Below are positions 41,201-49,163 of a stretch of DNA of 64,000 bases, piece by piece. Every line of letters begins with the position of its first letter. Within the stretch, counting starts at the first letter, position 1. The stretch lies in the NCBI RefSeq assembly GCF_963678635.1, contig NC_087065.1, positions 39,931,430 to 39,995,429 on the forward strand, given 5' to 3'. A model generated the notes under the pieces. That model saw only the letters and a list, made by a program, of their open reading frames with translations, had not been told where the DNA came from and ran no database searches. The position numbers and the translations under genes are program-made. This DNA is from Symsagittifera roscoffensis. Its lineage: Eukaryota > Xenacoelomorpha > Acoela > Convolutidae.

Positions 41201-42687
41201 CTAAAATGAATGTCGTAAAATAGGATCAATTTACAGTACTGGTTTTCTAACCTAAATTTCACCAGTTGGGAAGTTTTTGTACACCGAGTTCTCTGAAGTA
41301 GGAAAAGTTCTGGGTCGCAGTTAAATTACCAAGAAAACATGTCAAAACTTCATTTTGGACACTTTGTGTTAGATTTTGATCAAATACTCGTCACTTCCCT
41401 CAAAATTAGGATATATTGAACCAGAGGCGCTTTTAGAATACATTTAGGTTAAGCTGATGCAAATAGGATGCCCCTCACTTACAACTCCCCTGAATCCAAG
41501 CTATTTCATATGTTCCTCCAGTTAATAAAAGTAATGAAAATAAAAGTAAAAATGTACTTTGGATCCCAGCAGCAGCCCCACTGACACGATCACCCTCTTC
41601 TTGATGTCCCAATTGCCGTGTGGCCAGATGCGGGACCACAGTCTGCGCACCATCTCCCCCGACTGCACCTGGTCAGTGGCCAGGTAGTCTATCTTCAGCT
41701 TCTCCCCCACATGTGATGTGATATGCTGCTCCCGCTTGCTCTCTTTCTGAAACAGCACACAACTTTAATCACAGAAGGTCCTGTAGGACGAAGCTCAAGT
41801 ATCACCACTACACCGGACATCATCGACGAACAGAAACCCGAAACACAGTATGCTTGCTGTTTTTAAACCTCAACTGGAAAAACACCGACAACAGCAGAGC
41901 AGTAACTCGTTCAACATCCAACGTGATTTAACTTTGCTCATCGCAACAATCAGCAATCAGCAGACTGCCACGTAGCACTAACTGTTGTTTGAAAAAAAAC
42001 AGCTTTTTTCGGTTCATTTGATAAATTAAAAGTGCATCAACTGTGTTAACTTATTTATTCCTCATCGCATTTCAAAGCACATGCTATCAAAATTCCATAA
42101 AGGTGCCCCAAAAGTAGCACCAATATTTGCGCATTAGGTAGGGAAAAAAACAGAATAGTCGTACTATTAGACTACGATCACAGGTGTAATTACAGTGGTT
42201 GCATTATGAGTTCAAATTGTTCTTTCGATCTTTTTTTCAAATCGGTGGCAGGCAAGGTCAATATCTTGGAGTATAGGTAAGTCAACTGCAGAGACTTCGT
42301 TGGTTTAACATGTATTTTTGAGTATTTGGAGCCACAAGTCCTCAGCAGAAAACATTATTATGTAGAAAACTGAGCTTTTTAAAATTTCATGAAATTTTGC
42401 ACAATTTCAGAGATTTTGTCTTAGAACAGTGACAGCCACTCATGTAGAGTTAAATTCGGTGCAACTAAAAATAATGCCTCATTTTTGTTATTCGCGCACT
42501 AATCCACGGCATAACACTAACAAAGCTGTCACAAGTCTGGTCCATGTACCTTAGAGTGTTTGGAAAATGAAGCCACTGTTCTTGAGACATTGTGACTTGG
42601 CGTGAGATTTGAGATGAGTGGAGCCCTAATGCCTCCTCCACACAAGCAGGAGTAGCAGATACGAGAGTAGTACCTGCGAGGACTCAT
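32086..42687 (-). CDS. ABCB7: ABCB7/Atm1-type mitochondrial ABC transporter, 5' eight coding exons (partial gene)
   Basis: Eight exons on the minus strand splice into a continuous 410-codon frame: 42,687-42,550, 41,746-41,558, 40,932-40,809, 39,312-39,126, 38,884-38,803, 37,535-37,388, 32,778-32,575 and 32,243-32,086. All introns are GT-AG and every junction keeps phase. The product is the half-transporter of the mitochondrial inner membrane that exports a glutathione-dependent sulfur or iron-sulfur precursor for cytosolic iron-sulfur protein assembly. What shows this is the family hallmark [11 protein letters not shown] in exon 7, [20 protein letters not shown] in exon 4, and [20 protein letters not shown] in exon 8. 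The N-terminus is rich in Arg, Ser and Tyr, as a mitochondrial presequence would be. All six membrane helices are present. The nucleotide-binding domain (Walker A, signature, Walker B) is absent, so its exons must lie left of the window, beyond the satellite array, unless the locus is truncated. No internal stops were seen. Confidence 0.93.
32388..32406. repeat. CA dinucleotide microsatellite
   Basis: An uninterrupted run of nine CA units lies in intron 7 (331 bp) of the ABCB7 homologue. Confidence 0.95.
32575..32778 (-). CDS. ABCB7: ABCB7 homologue, exon 7
   Basis: The exon has 204 nt, acceptor GTGTCTAG|ATTCGC and donor CAGG|GTATGT. It encodes [19 protein letters not shown], the most diagnostic ABCB7/Atm1 segment, then [16 protein letters not shown], membrane helix 5. 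Intron 6 upstream is about 4.6 kb and holds a LINE remnant. Confidence 0.96.
33790..35225 (+). pseudogene. Degenerate non-LTR retrotransposon (LINE) reverse transcriptase, in intron 6
   Basis: Fragments of a LINE reverse transcriptase are readable on the plus strand if stops and frameshifts are ignored. At about 33,890 there is [14 protein letters not shown] (the RT motif with GFR). Around 34,090 there is [10 protein letters not shown]. At 34,187-34,198 the catalytic YADD is encoded. Near 34,550 VQPILE occurs, typical of the region after the RT domain. Near the 3' end (about 35,120-35,190) a cysteine cluster CPYC with downstream His and Cys resembles the C-terminal zinc-like motif of Jockey-type elements. 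The copy is 5'-truncated, has many stops and lies antisense to the ABCB7 homologue. No intact frame longer than 111 codons remains. Confidence 0.8.
35885..36135 (-). repeat. SINE-like interspersed repeat, copy 1
   Basis: This segment shares GATGTGGCAACTAAGCCGAC, the adjoining AAAACAT, then a purine-rich stretch, a tRNA-like block and a terminal CCCTT...CGCGAAG segment, with the copy at 44,765-45,070. Read on the minus strand, the tRNA-like block contains GGGTTTGAGTC (box-B-like) preceded by GTAACCAAAGCGTCTAGGGT. The internal Pol III promoter and length of about 250 bp suggest a tRNA-derived SINE; its family is not recognised. Confidence 0.5.
37000..37310. repeat. Dispersed AT-rich repeat in intron 6 (pairs with 40,510-40,690)
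   Basis: CTCTTTGAATTTCAAAA and the later block AAATTTTAA...CTTTTTCCTG recur in the same order and orientation at 40,515 and about 40,650. Both copies are diverged, lie a little upstream of an exon's donor end in plus-strand coordinates, and have no recognisable coding capacity. Confidence 0.4.
37388..37535 (-). CDS. ABCB7: ABCB7 homologue, exon 6
   Basis: The exon has 148 nt, acceptor GTTTAG|TGGTAC and donor ATTG|GTAGGA. It encodes helix 4 and the motif [16 protein letters not shown], matching WRTRFRIEMNKADNDA of human ABCB7. It ends one base into the Asp codon completed by exon 7. Confidence 0.94.
38125..38185. repeat. 3'-end fragment of the SINE-like repeat
   Basis: AAACCCGGTTGCAATTCCCT followed by TGCTTGTCGCAAGAGTAA matches the terminal block of the copy at 45,030-45,070 (GGTTGCAATACCCTTGCTT, then AACGCAAGGGTAATG). 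The core CCCTTGC...GCAAGGG is a short hairpin. Confidence 0.5.
38372..38450 (-). repeat. tRNA-like sequence (tRNA pseudogene or SINE head)
   Basis: Read on the minus strand there is a good box A (TGGCTGAGTGTTTAGTGC) and a good box B (GGTTCGAATCTCA) about 30 bases apart, with an anticodon-like stem GAGAC/GTCTC between them. The acceptor side GTCTG could pair with CAGAC. The T stem does not form and there is no normal seven-base anticodon loop, so it is not a functional tRNA gene. A tRNA-derived SINE or a decayed tRNA is likely. It lies in intron 5 of the ABCB7 homologue. Confidence 0.55.
38803..38884 (-). CDS. ABCB7: ABCB7 homologue, exon 5
   Basis: This short 82-nt exon has acceptor GTTTAG|AGGAAT and donor TTCTA|GTAAGT. 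It encodes [20 protein letters not shown], membrane helix 3, closely like the family sequence. It is too short to show as an isolated reading frame; splice phases and homology identify it. Confidence 0.93.
39126..39312 (-). CDS. ABCB7: ABCB7 homologue, exon 4
   Basis: The exon has 187 nt, acceptor GTTCAG|ACGGAA and donor ACAAG|GTGCG. It encodes the rest of helix 2 ([19 protein letters not shown]) and the matrix-facing coupling region, including [20 protein letters not shown], which is highly conserved in the family. It ends two bases into an Arg codon that the next exon completes. Confidence 0.95.
39540..40165 (+). repeat. Diverged tandem repeat of about 165 bp, four copies
   Basis: A block with AAAACGTCATAT.TCGAAAACTAC, then GGATTTGAG, a GCAAGATTCGCAACCC-like block and TGAGAGTACCCTGACA, starts at about 39,553, 39,721, 39,881 and 40,044 (periods 168, 160 and 163). 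The last copy is the most diverged (TTGCCTATCTCGTAAACTAA). It lies within intron 3 of the ABCB7 homologue and is unrelated to the large satellite. Confidence 0.75.
40510..40690. repeat. Dispersed AT-rich repeat in intron 3 (pairs with 37,000-37,310)
   Basis: This is the second copy of the repeat described at 37,000. A 100-codon open frame starting at 40,358 runs through it, but it has low-complexity Lys/Phe-rich composition and overlaps repeat sequence, so it is not called as a gene. Confidence 0.4.
40809..40932 (-). CDS. ABCB7: ABCB7 homologue, exon 3
   Basis: The exon has 124 nt, acceptor TTTTAG|GTGCTG and donor GGAT|GTAAGC, ending one base into a codon. It encodes [13 protein letters not shown], the conserved end of helix 1 and the following loop (VPFMFKYAVDSLN in human ABCB7), and the start of helix 2. 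Confidence 0.92.
41558..41746 (-). CDS. ABCB7: ABCB7 homologue, exon 2
   Basis: The exon has 63 codons, phase 0 at both ends, acceptor TTTCAG|AAAGAG and donor TCCAAA|GTACAT. The segment [20 protein letters not shown] resembles the conserved stretch before membrane helix 1 of ABCB7, and [12 protein letters not shown] begins that helix. Confidence 0.9.
42550..42687 (-). CDS. ABCB7: ABCB7 homologue, exon 1 (start codon, presequence)
   Basis: The exon has 46 codons beginning [10 protein letters not shown]. An in-frame TGA lies four codons upstream of this ATG, which supports it as the true start. The donor is TCTAAG|GTACAT, phase 0, matching the phase-0 acceptor of exon 2. Composition (no acidic residue, eleven Ser, Arg at positions 4, 5, 9, 21 and 36) fits a mitochondrial targeting sequence. 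The cysteine cluster CYSCLC at 11-16 is unusual. No homology was recognised, so the call rests on frame, splice sites and position. Confidence 0.75.
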
Positions 42688-44325
42688 GTCAACAGGTCAC
42701 AATCAACATACAAAAAACATCTCATCTGAAAAAAACTGACCGTTAACGAAATTATATTTGTTACGTTCTTTATATTCTCCAAGGCATAAGTCATTATGTT
42801 CGAGTGCATTAAGCGCGAAAACACATATTCAACCTGATAATCCTGAGCTTCGCTACTGGTACCTCCTGAGCCATTGTCCTCAGATAACAGCTTGATGACA
42901 GAAAGATCTGTTCTGCAGTATCATTAGTCCAAAACTTTTGAGCATAATTTAAGCGAAATTTGCTGCATTTAATTTTAACTCTTATCCTTTTGGAATGATT
43001 AGCTTGTCTTTCCAGAAATATCATCAAACAAGAGTAACCAGTCACTGCGCAAAATATTAACAACAGTTATCAATTTAAAAAATGAAATCTTAATTTATTC
43101 AAAAATTTCTTTCTCTTGTAAAAGGTTAAACAGCAAATTATTGTATGCATTTGAACTATATTGATCAATCACTCCAGGCCGTTAAAAAAGAAAAGAATTC
43201 AAAGAAGAAATGCACGGGGCAAACCAGGCTTTGAAAATATACCAGACTTGAACTCCTCGCCATACGTGCTATCTTAAGATCGACCTTTGAGGTATGCGCT
43301 TTTAGTTGCATCCCAATCTCCAAAGAGATAGGCAACAGGAACCAAAAATCCGATATTTTTGATATATATAAATATCGATAATTCAACTTTTCAAAAATAA
43401 TTTCTTGACAACGAAAAAAAGACCAAGTCACTCGGGATTCCAAATTACACTTCCTGTTCCGAAGGCGTATGCTTTACTTCTGGGTCCCGTGAGAAGAGCT
43501 AGAACCATTTTAAGGTTCTATAAAAACGCAAGTTCAATTTCTTGATATCTCGCGTTCTAGATCTCAAGACCCAATGAGAAGGGCCTTGAAAGGTCACCAG
43601 GTTCAATAATAAAACAAGGTATACATGCATGCATAATGAAAACTCATTTTCAATTCACTCGAAAGCATAAACATATGAAGCTATCGGAGTAAAAATCTTC
43701 AGCTAATGAGGACAAATCTCTTAACAACCAATAATCGAGAAGCCGGTAGAACAATGATTTTTTTTTCAAATCAAGAGATAATGAGAAGTTAACTCCAAAC
43801 ATGATAGTATAAAAAACTCCTCGTATATAAAAACCATATAATATCACTAGATCTGTAGAAGGAACAGAAAAAAAAAGATTTCAAAAAATTGTTGTGGTTA
43901 TGAAGATTTTACTTATGAAAAGATATGCTAAGAATGGAACTAAGCAACTGTTAAAAAACTTTGAGAGCAGCTTCTCGATTCACTATCAATACATTGGTGA
44001 TCAGTTGAGGTCCACTGCCCAATCACTTGCCAAAAAAAACTTGGGGGCTATTCTCATGGGCCAAACACCGAATGGGCGAAAGACTCATGAGCGAACGACC
44101 GAAAACAAAAACAGTCGAAAGTCAATTAGTGAATCAATTGCCGTTCAACTTAAAGGAACTAAAGGAAGCAATATTTTGCTTCTTTTACAACGAAACCCTT
44201 GAAAAATAAATATTGTTCCAATTCGTCGGCAGTCTGTGGCAATTTGAAAATCAGTCCCTTGAAATGTTTTTTTTTAAGTCCCTTGACTAACAAACTTGAC
44301 AATCTCGGTCATGAAACTTTGATAC

Positions 44326-44347
44326 TGAGGCGGAGCTGCGCTTCGCA
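44326..44347. repeat. Short GCGAAGC/GCTTCGC palindromic interspersed motif
   Basis: CTGAGGCGGAGCTGCGCTTC is one of several copies of a palindrome-rich motif. Others are at 33,161-33,180 (AGGCGAAGCTGAGCTTCGCA), 36,441-36,463 and 38,271-38,292 (GAGGCGAAGCTTCGCTTCGC), with a weak one at 45,367-45,381. Several are followed by a CAAATTG/CATTTGCAA-like segment, so a longer dispersed repeat is likely. Confidence 0.6.
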
Positions 44348-44356
44348 CAAATTGGA

Positions 44357-44428
44357 ATACAAAACCAGAAAGCTGCCACTTTCAATACAAAACCAGAAAG
44401 CCGCCACTTTCAATACAAAACCAGAAAT
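44357..44428 (+). repeat. 28-bp minisatellite, about 2.5 copies
   Basis: CAATACAAAACCAGAAAGC followed by TGCCACTTT (or CGCCACTTT) is repeated head to tail with a 28-bp period, ending in a partial third copy. Confidence 0.85.
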
Positions 44429-44764
44429 GTCAACAAAACTAGATCTATCAAAAGGAATCAGGCTAGTTTTAAAACAAAAACATGCCAGGACAATAGAATG
44501 TGAAATTCGAGTCGGAAGAAAATTTACCGAGCAGTAACGAAACCAGAAATACCTCAGCAGAAACTCTTCAAACCAAAAAAATCAAACTGAAGACTTATTA
44601 ATTTCCCCTCCACCTCAAAACACATACAAATTTTTTTAGCTCGTCGAAAGACGCAATATGAGGCCATTAAGCCGACATATTTTATTGATATAAACAAAGC
44701 CAAGGCTAAAAAAAATACAAACTGCTGAAAAACAATCAGAGCACCTTAGCCAACTACAATATAA

Positions 44765-45070
44765 CTATAAAAACAATTCTACGATGTGGCAACTAAGCCG
44801 ACAAAACATTAGCAGGCTATTAATAAGACGGTAGTTTCGTTAGAAACGGAATATTTCCCGTTTGGGAAAAACAGGTCTCCTCAGATTCCAACCGATGAGC
44901 TTTGCCTTCCCAGGCATATTCGTTAACTCCAGACTTAACAAAAACTGAATTCAATAAGAACTGAATCTAAATTTACTATTTCTAATTTTGACCATTCAGA
45001 GAACAAAGTTATTAACAGGAAAAAAGTCTAGTACCTGGTTGCAATACCCTTGCTTAACGCAAGGGTAATG
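44765..45070 (-). repeat. SINE-like interspersed repeat, copy 2
   Basis: This copy begins ACGATGTGGCAACTAAGCCG and continues like copy 1 at 35,885 for about 60 bases, then has a diverged tRNA-like block and ends in GGTTGCAATACCCTTGCTT and a complementary GCAAGGG. It is somewhat longer than copy 1 because of an insertion in the middle. It is immediately followed by the inverted repeat at 45,080. Confidence 0.5.
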
Positions 45071-45079
45071 GCCGGATGA

Positions 45080-45252
45080 CCTTGACAAACTCATTTCTGA
45101 TGGTTAAAGTCTCCTTCATCGAATCCATGATACTCCATCAATGATTGATATTAATTTTTTAAAGCCATGTTTTGAGAATATATCTTAATCATTGGTGAGT
45201 ATCATTGATTCGATGAAGGATACTTTAAACATAAGAAATGAGTTTGTCAAGG
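45080..45252. repeat. Near-perfect inverted repeat (67-bp arms, 40-bp loop)
   Basis: The arm at 45,080-45,146 begins CCTTGACAAACTCATTTCT. The arm at 45,187-45,252 is its reverse complement with about six mismatches. The spacer is about 40 bp. A transcript from either strand would fold into one long hairpin. It could be a MITE-like foldback element or a hairpin RNA precursor; no transposase-type terminal sequence or target duplication is obvious. Confidence 0.85.
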
Positions 45253-45642
45253 TATAGGGAATAAATTAGACCAATTAGTTTACCTCATTTCCGAAAATGG
45301 TCTGAACAAAAAACACCCAAGCATAAATTTTACACTACTTTCTATGAAAGTCGGAGTAAATAACACAAGCTCCGCTCCGCAAGAAAACTAAGCCGACAAA
45401 AGTTTCAGCCGAGAAAATATAAGATCATAATGTCTGTAGCTATCAAGTCAAAAAAGTGGTCAGTTTGCAAACTTACTGGCTTTAATCGAATCAATCGAAA
45501 AATATGGAATATAAGTCATCGCCAGAAAAACTTGATTTATATTCAGAAGAACCAACATTCTGAAATGAAAAAAATATATTTATCGTAATTTTGAATTTCA
45601 ACATAAGTTCTCTAAATATTTCATCTTCCCTAGAGTGATCTA

Positions 45643-46668
45643 CTATTCCTTTCTTGTCCACGTAACGGGGAAAAACTCGTCCCTCAACTCAACGGAACCT
45701 TGCAGCTTGTACCTTCCGTAAATATAAGTCGGAGCCCCAACAAACTTCACGTCCCCGTCAATCAAGTGAACAGCCAATGCTCTCCTGTGACGATCCATAC
45801 TGATATTTGCACCAGATCCGTGAAGCATGTTTTGGTGGTGTATTAAACAAAAACCAGCGGGTACTTGAGGTTTCACAATACTCATCAACGAATCCATCGA
45901 CAGGCTATTTTTATTTTTGTTAATAACTTCGTTCAAAGCAGCAACAAAGCGTTCTTTTTCCTCGTCTGGATTTTCAGCATCCGTGTGAAAATTCAACATG
46001 TCTTTAATTTTCTTATGAGCTTCTGCAAACTCATCGCTTTCAGAAAGGACTCCGAAAGACTTTGTGGTATTTCGCATCCCAAACAACAAATGTGATCTTT
46101 CGACGTATTCCAGAACTCCGTTTTCTTCGTCCGCGTCATCCAGTGCAATCCAGACTGTAATCGAGTCAGATCCAGTAGAGAAATCGTGGCCATTATATCT
46201 CTCTGACAATTCCTTTATAGCTTTGGTTTTCAATTCCGTTTCTGGCGCTTCAAACTGGCGCGAAATATAAGCTGAATCAACATGATACCCTATGTGTCCT
46301 TTCACCGTCGATTGGGGAACTTTCCATATTACGTCATCCTGAGCAACCCGCACACGTGTCCAATGCGGGTACAACTGACCCCCTAAAGATCCTATTTCTG
46401 GGCTCAAAACGACACTTCGAATCACATTATCTGATTTCCAGGCATTGCAAATTTCACGCACTACTCCTGGGTTGGAAATACCTGCTCGCCAATGCCACTC
46501 GTCAGGATATATACCAGTTGAAAACTGGCCGCGGAAACATTTTTCGAACTGAGACTTGAGTTGATTGATCAGAAACTGATCTTGAATTAAAGGAGCACAA
46601 GATACCACCAGGTATCCGTTATCATAAAAAAATTGGCGATCAGAATCAGTTAGAGTAATTTGATTCAT
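45643..46668 (-). CDS. Phytanoyl-CoA dioxygenase (PhyH) family protein, single exon
   Basis: This intact 341-codon frame begins MNQITLTDSDRQFFYDNGYL. It is predicted to be a non-heme Fe(II)/2-oxoglutarate-dependent oxygenase with the double-stranded beta-helix fold. Visible metal ligands are the HxD pair H129/D131 (in GYHVDSAY) and the distal H283 (in MLHGSG). R294 or R296 (MDRHRRAL) is the likely 2-oxoglutarate anchor. WIALDDADEENGVLEYVERS is the typical family core strand. The frame is open upstream to 46,839, but only from a GTG, and the upstream part has no family character, so the ATG at 46,668 is chosen. No peroxisomal PTS1 is seen at the C-terminus (RKE). The substrate cannot be inferred; the family covers lipids, small metabolites and ectoine-type compounds. 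Lack of introns contrasts with the neighbouring ABCB7 homologue. Confidence 0.88.
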   Translation of the reverse strand: MNQITLTDSDRQFFYDNGYLVVSCAPLIQDQFLINQLKSQFEKCFRGQFSTGIYPDEWHWRAGISNPGVVREICNAWKSDNVIRSVVLSPEIGSLGGQLYPHWTRVRVAQDDVIWKVPQSTVKGHIGYHVDSAYISRQFEAPETELKTKAIKELSERYNGHDFSTGSDSITVWIALDDADEENGVLEYVERSHLLFGMRNTTKSFGVLSESDEFAEAHKKIKDMLNFHTDAENPDEEKERFVAALNEVINKNKNSLSMDSLMSIVKPQVPAGFCLIHHQNMLHGSGANISMDRHRRALAVHLIDGDVKFVGAPTYIYGRYKLQGSVELRDEFFPVTWTRKE

Positions 46669-47466
46669 TCTGATTTTGTTGTTCAAGTTTAGGTATCTAA
46701 CTGATTTCCTCAGGGCAACAAGATTTATGGCGGACGCCAAATAGAGCTGGCAAATATGGTTTGGATACACATCACAAAGCACACGGTAAAACTTGATATC
46801 ACGACGTTGTAACGCCCCTACAGTCGATAAGGTAAGCACTAATTTATCCGAGCGAAACAGGTCAACATCACAACTCGTCGTGTCTCAATCAACTCAAAAC
46901 AAGTTTCTATGGAAATGGAATCAGCATCAACAAGAATTAAATCAGCGGGGCTATTTTTTCTAGGATGTTTGTTAGCGCATATCAATTAAAAACTGCGCTG
47001 CATTGCCAAAAGATCCAAAAAAAACTAAAAAGAAACCATAACAAAAATTAGCAGCATTTAGAGCCACACAAATTTGCTCCACTTTATTTCATACCGTATC
47101 TTTATGGTGACTTATAATTTCCATACGTAGTTTTCTAAGCACTTCACTTAGTAATCGTAAGCAAAAAAAATCAAAAAACTGGATTTTGTTACTAACAGAA
47201 AATCGCAAAACGACAACATTAGCAAGACATGGCTGGATGATAGCTTCTGGTTCTCTCAACGTGAACAGCATAACATTATAAGAATAAGTTCAAATGGTTC
47301 AAAATATATACCACGTCAACGCAAATAGAACAAATGACGCCAATAACACGAACGACTATTATGCTCAACCACGTCATTTTTGCCAGCTAGAAATTATAAA
47401 AAGTCTACCTGCTTTACATTTCAATTTAATTCAAATCTACAACAAGGATAAATAGGAGATTGCAAA
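46669..47466. promoter_or_regulatory. Divergent intergenic spacer between the PhyH-family and F-box-like genes
   Basis: This spacer of about 800 bp must hold both promoters. On the plus strand ATTATAAAAAG (47,392-47,402) is a plausible TATA box about 65 bp upstream of the F-box-like start codon. A matching element for the minus-strand gene was not identified. No other gene is seen here. Confidence 0.45.
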
Positions 47467-49005
47467 ATGCCCTACTCACGTTTTCTAACTAGAATATTCA
47501 ACTATATGACCTTACTTTTCTCTTCAACCCGCGACTTCCTAGCAGATACATTTCTGACTCAACGAAATGTCAACCAGAACTTTGATTTAGAATGCGGACT
47601 CTCTGCTGAAGAACTTAAACTTAAAAGACAATATAGCCTTATTGATATCCCTGATCATCTAATCAAATGTATTTGCCAGCTAATGCTTGATTCCAACAAC
47701 TTAAGCGGCGTTTTAAATTTAAGAACAACGTCTATCGCATTTCATCAACTCATCAGCAGCTTTCCTCTTTTGCTGACAAGATACGGTGAAAGTGAATGGC
47801 AATTCAAAAATTTGGACCAAGAAATAGCTTTTGTAACACACACAGCTAATAATACTAACTGGAGGTACGAGACAATGACTGTCCAATATCGTCATAATGG
47901 GATGAGCAGAAGACAAGAACTTTACCGTAATCATTCGCTATTCTTCAAGGCTAAACTGAAAAAATTACGCTTTAGTGATTCGTATCCATATGACTCTATC
48001 AGTTTTCGTCATTGTGAACAAATTGTGTCATCGCTATGTAATGCGGCCACAGAAGTGCAGTTAGAGGTAAAGAAATCGTTCTATTTAAAACCCTATAGCC
48101 ACTTTTATTCGCACGTCACGATGCTAGATATTACAGTTGATTATCAACGTTCATCTTCAGCCGTGCAATTATTACATTGCTGTCCACATATCAGAGTTTT
48201 ACGTTTGTATACCAAATCTCCTGAAATTGAGATCCATTTAGGACACCTCAGAGAAATGAGCAAATTAAGAGAACTTCAACTGCACGGTTTCAGCATAATG
48301 GATACCGGAAGCACGCATTCATGGCCAATATTCCCACATCTAACTCGGCTGGACGTAAATGGATGGAGTGGATCAAATAAAAACCATTTAATCTTGATAG
48401 CACATTCATTCCCCAGATTAGAAGCACTCAAGTATTTTAATACATCCATTATTGCCGAATTAGAAATACCAGATTTAGTTCTATCTTGCCATACACTTAA
48501 CACTTCTTTTTCTTTTTTCGCTGACACATGCCGTATGATGCGCTTGGAGAACTTATTTCTGACGATTGATGCTTCAAATGATTTGAAGAGTTGCCTGTCT
48601 ATTATTAATACGCAAGAGAATCTCCGAACATTATGCATAGGATTGACTAGCGTTGACGATAAGACTTGTGAACAGGATACTATTTTATTCAGCCTAATTT
48701 TGCCTATTTTACAATCACATCCGTGCTTAGAACTTTTCTACTTCTACGAGGCTTTCGGATACTCCAATCTAGAAGCCAGATTCAGTCACTATAACTTTAA
48801 TTCTCTATCTCAGTTGATGTCTAATCATAAAGACTTAAAAATATTTCGTGTTGGCACAACAAATTTCTACCAGAACTACAACAAAATTGATTTGACTTTC
48901 ATGCACCGTGCTGCCTTTTTCGAATCTTTTTCAGGCTGCCCATTGGTCTCCACTTACTCGGTCAACGAAAACAAAAACTTGTCAAATACACAAGAAATTA
49001 AATAA
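47467..49005 (+). CDS. F-box-like / leucine-rich-repeat-like protein, single exon
   Basis: This intact 512-codon frame starts at an ATG. Residues about 57-105 (YSLIDIPDHLIKCICQLMLD and following) read like an F-box: a 'lidiPdhli' start, then hydrophobic helices and the Leu-Arg-x-Thr-Ser segment. F-boxes bind Skp1 in SCF ubiquitin ligases. From about residue 215 to 480 there are spaced Leu-rich segments (HIRVLRLY, LRELQLHG, LTRLDVNGW, DLKIFRV) that resemble irregular leucine-rich repeats, the usual substrate-binding part. This suggests a substrate receptor of an SCF-type ligase; substrate unknown. A TATA-like element lies at 47,392 and an AATAAA at 49,158-49,163, which fit a complete transcription unit. 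The frame has no intron and no breaks. The F-box match is by eye, so the domain call is moderate while the gene call is firm. Confidence 0.75.
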   Translation: MPYSRFLTRIFNYMTLLFSSTRDFLADTFLTQRNVNQNFDLECGLSAEELKLKRQYSLIDIPDHLIKCICQLMLDSNNLSGVLNLRTTSIAFHQLISSFPLLLTRYGESEWQFKNLDQEIAFVTHTANNTNWRYETMTVQYRHNGMSRRQELYRNHSLFFKAKLKKLRFSDSYPYDSISFRHCEQIVSSLCNAATEVQLEVKKSFYLKPYSHFYSHVTMLDITVDYQRSSSAVQLLHCCPHIRVLRLYTKSPEIEIHLGHLREMSKLRELQLHGFSIMDTGSTHSWPIFPHLTRLDVNGWSGSNKNHLILIAHSFPRLEALKYFNTSIIAELEIPDLVLSCHTLNTSFSFFADTCRMMRLENLFLTIDASNDLKSCLSIINTQENLRTLCIGLTSVDDKTCEQDTILFSLILPILQSHPCLELFYFYEAFGYSNLEARFSHYNFNSLSQLMSNHKDLKIFRVGTTNFYQNYNKIDLTFMHRAAFFESFSGCPLVSTYSVNENKNLSNTQEIK

Positions 49006-49157
49006 TTATCTGCGCCACCTTCCTGATTTGAATTTTGACCTCTTTATGCTTACGTTTATTGCAAGGAGTGGAGTGAAGTAATTCAAAATATATCTTTAAA
49101 AATGAACATAGTATATTGTCTACAGTATTTAATTTAGCATATTCTCTAAACATTTCT

Positions 49158-49163
49158 AATAAA
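49158..49163 (+). terminator. Polyadenylation signal AATAAA of the F-box-like gene
   Basis: AATAAA lies about 150 bp after the stop codon of the F-box-like gene, on the same strand. Confidence 0.55.

Larger units (their letters stand above)
42688..44760. other. Upstream intergenic region of the ABCB7 homologue
   Basis: No gene is recognised. The interval is AT-rich and any 5' UTR and promoter of the ABCB7 homologue should be here on the minus strand, but no clear TATA or initiator could be picked. Around 43,480-43,610 two related blocks (GGGTCCCGTGAGAAGAGCTAGAACC and GACCCAATGAGAAGGGCCTTGAAAG, each broken by differences) suggest an old tandem duplication. Open frames of about 100 codons at 43,894 and 44,199 have no family features. 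Confidence 0.5.

Noticed and set aside
43894-44537. Two open frames of 102 and 112 codons upstream of the PhyH-family gene
   Set aside because: They run through minisatellite and palindromic repeat sequence, show no domain features and have no promoter or polyadenylation context.
46669-46839. N-terminal extension of the PhyH-family protein
   Set aside because: It is open only from a GTG; the family start motif begins at the ATG at 46,668.
48276-48638. 120-codon minus-strand frame inside the F-box-like gene
   Set aside because: It is antisense to a longer, better supported coding frame, and no signals were found.
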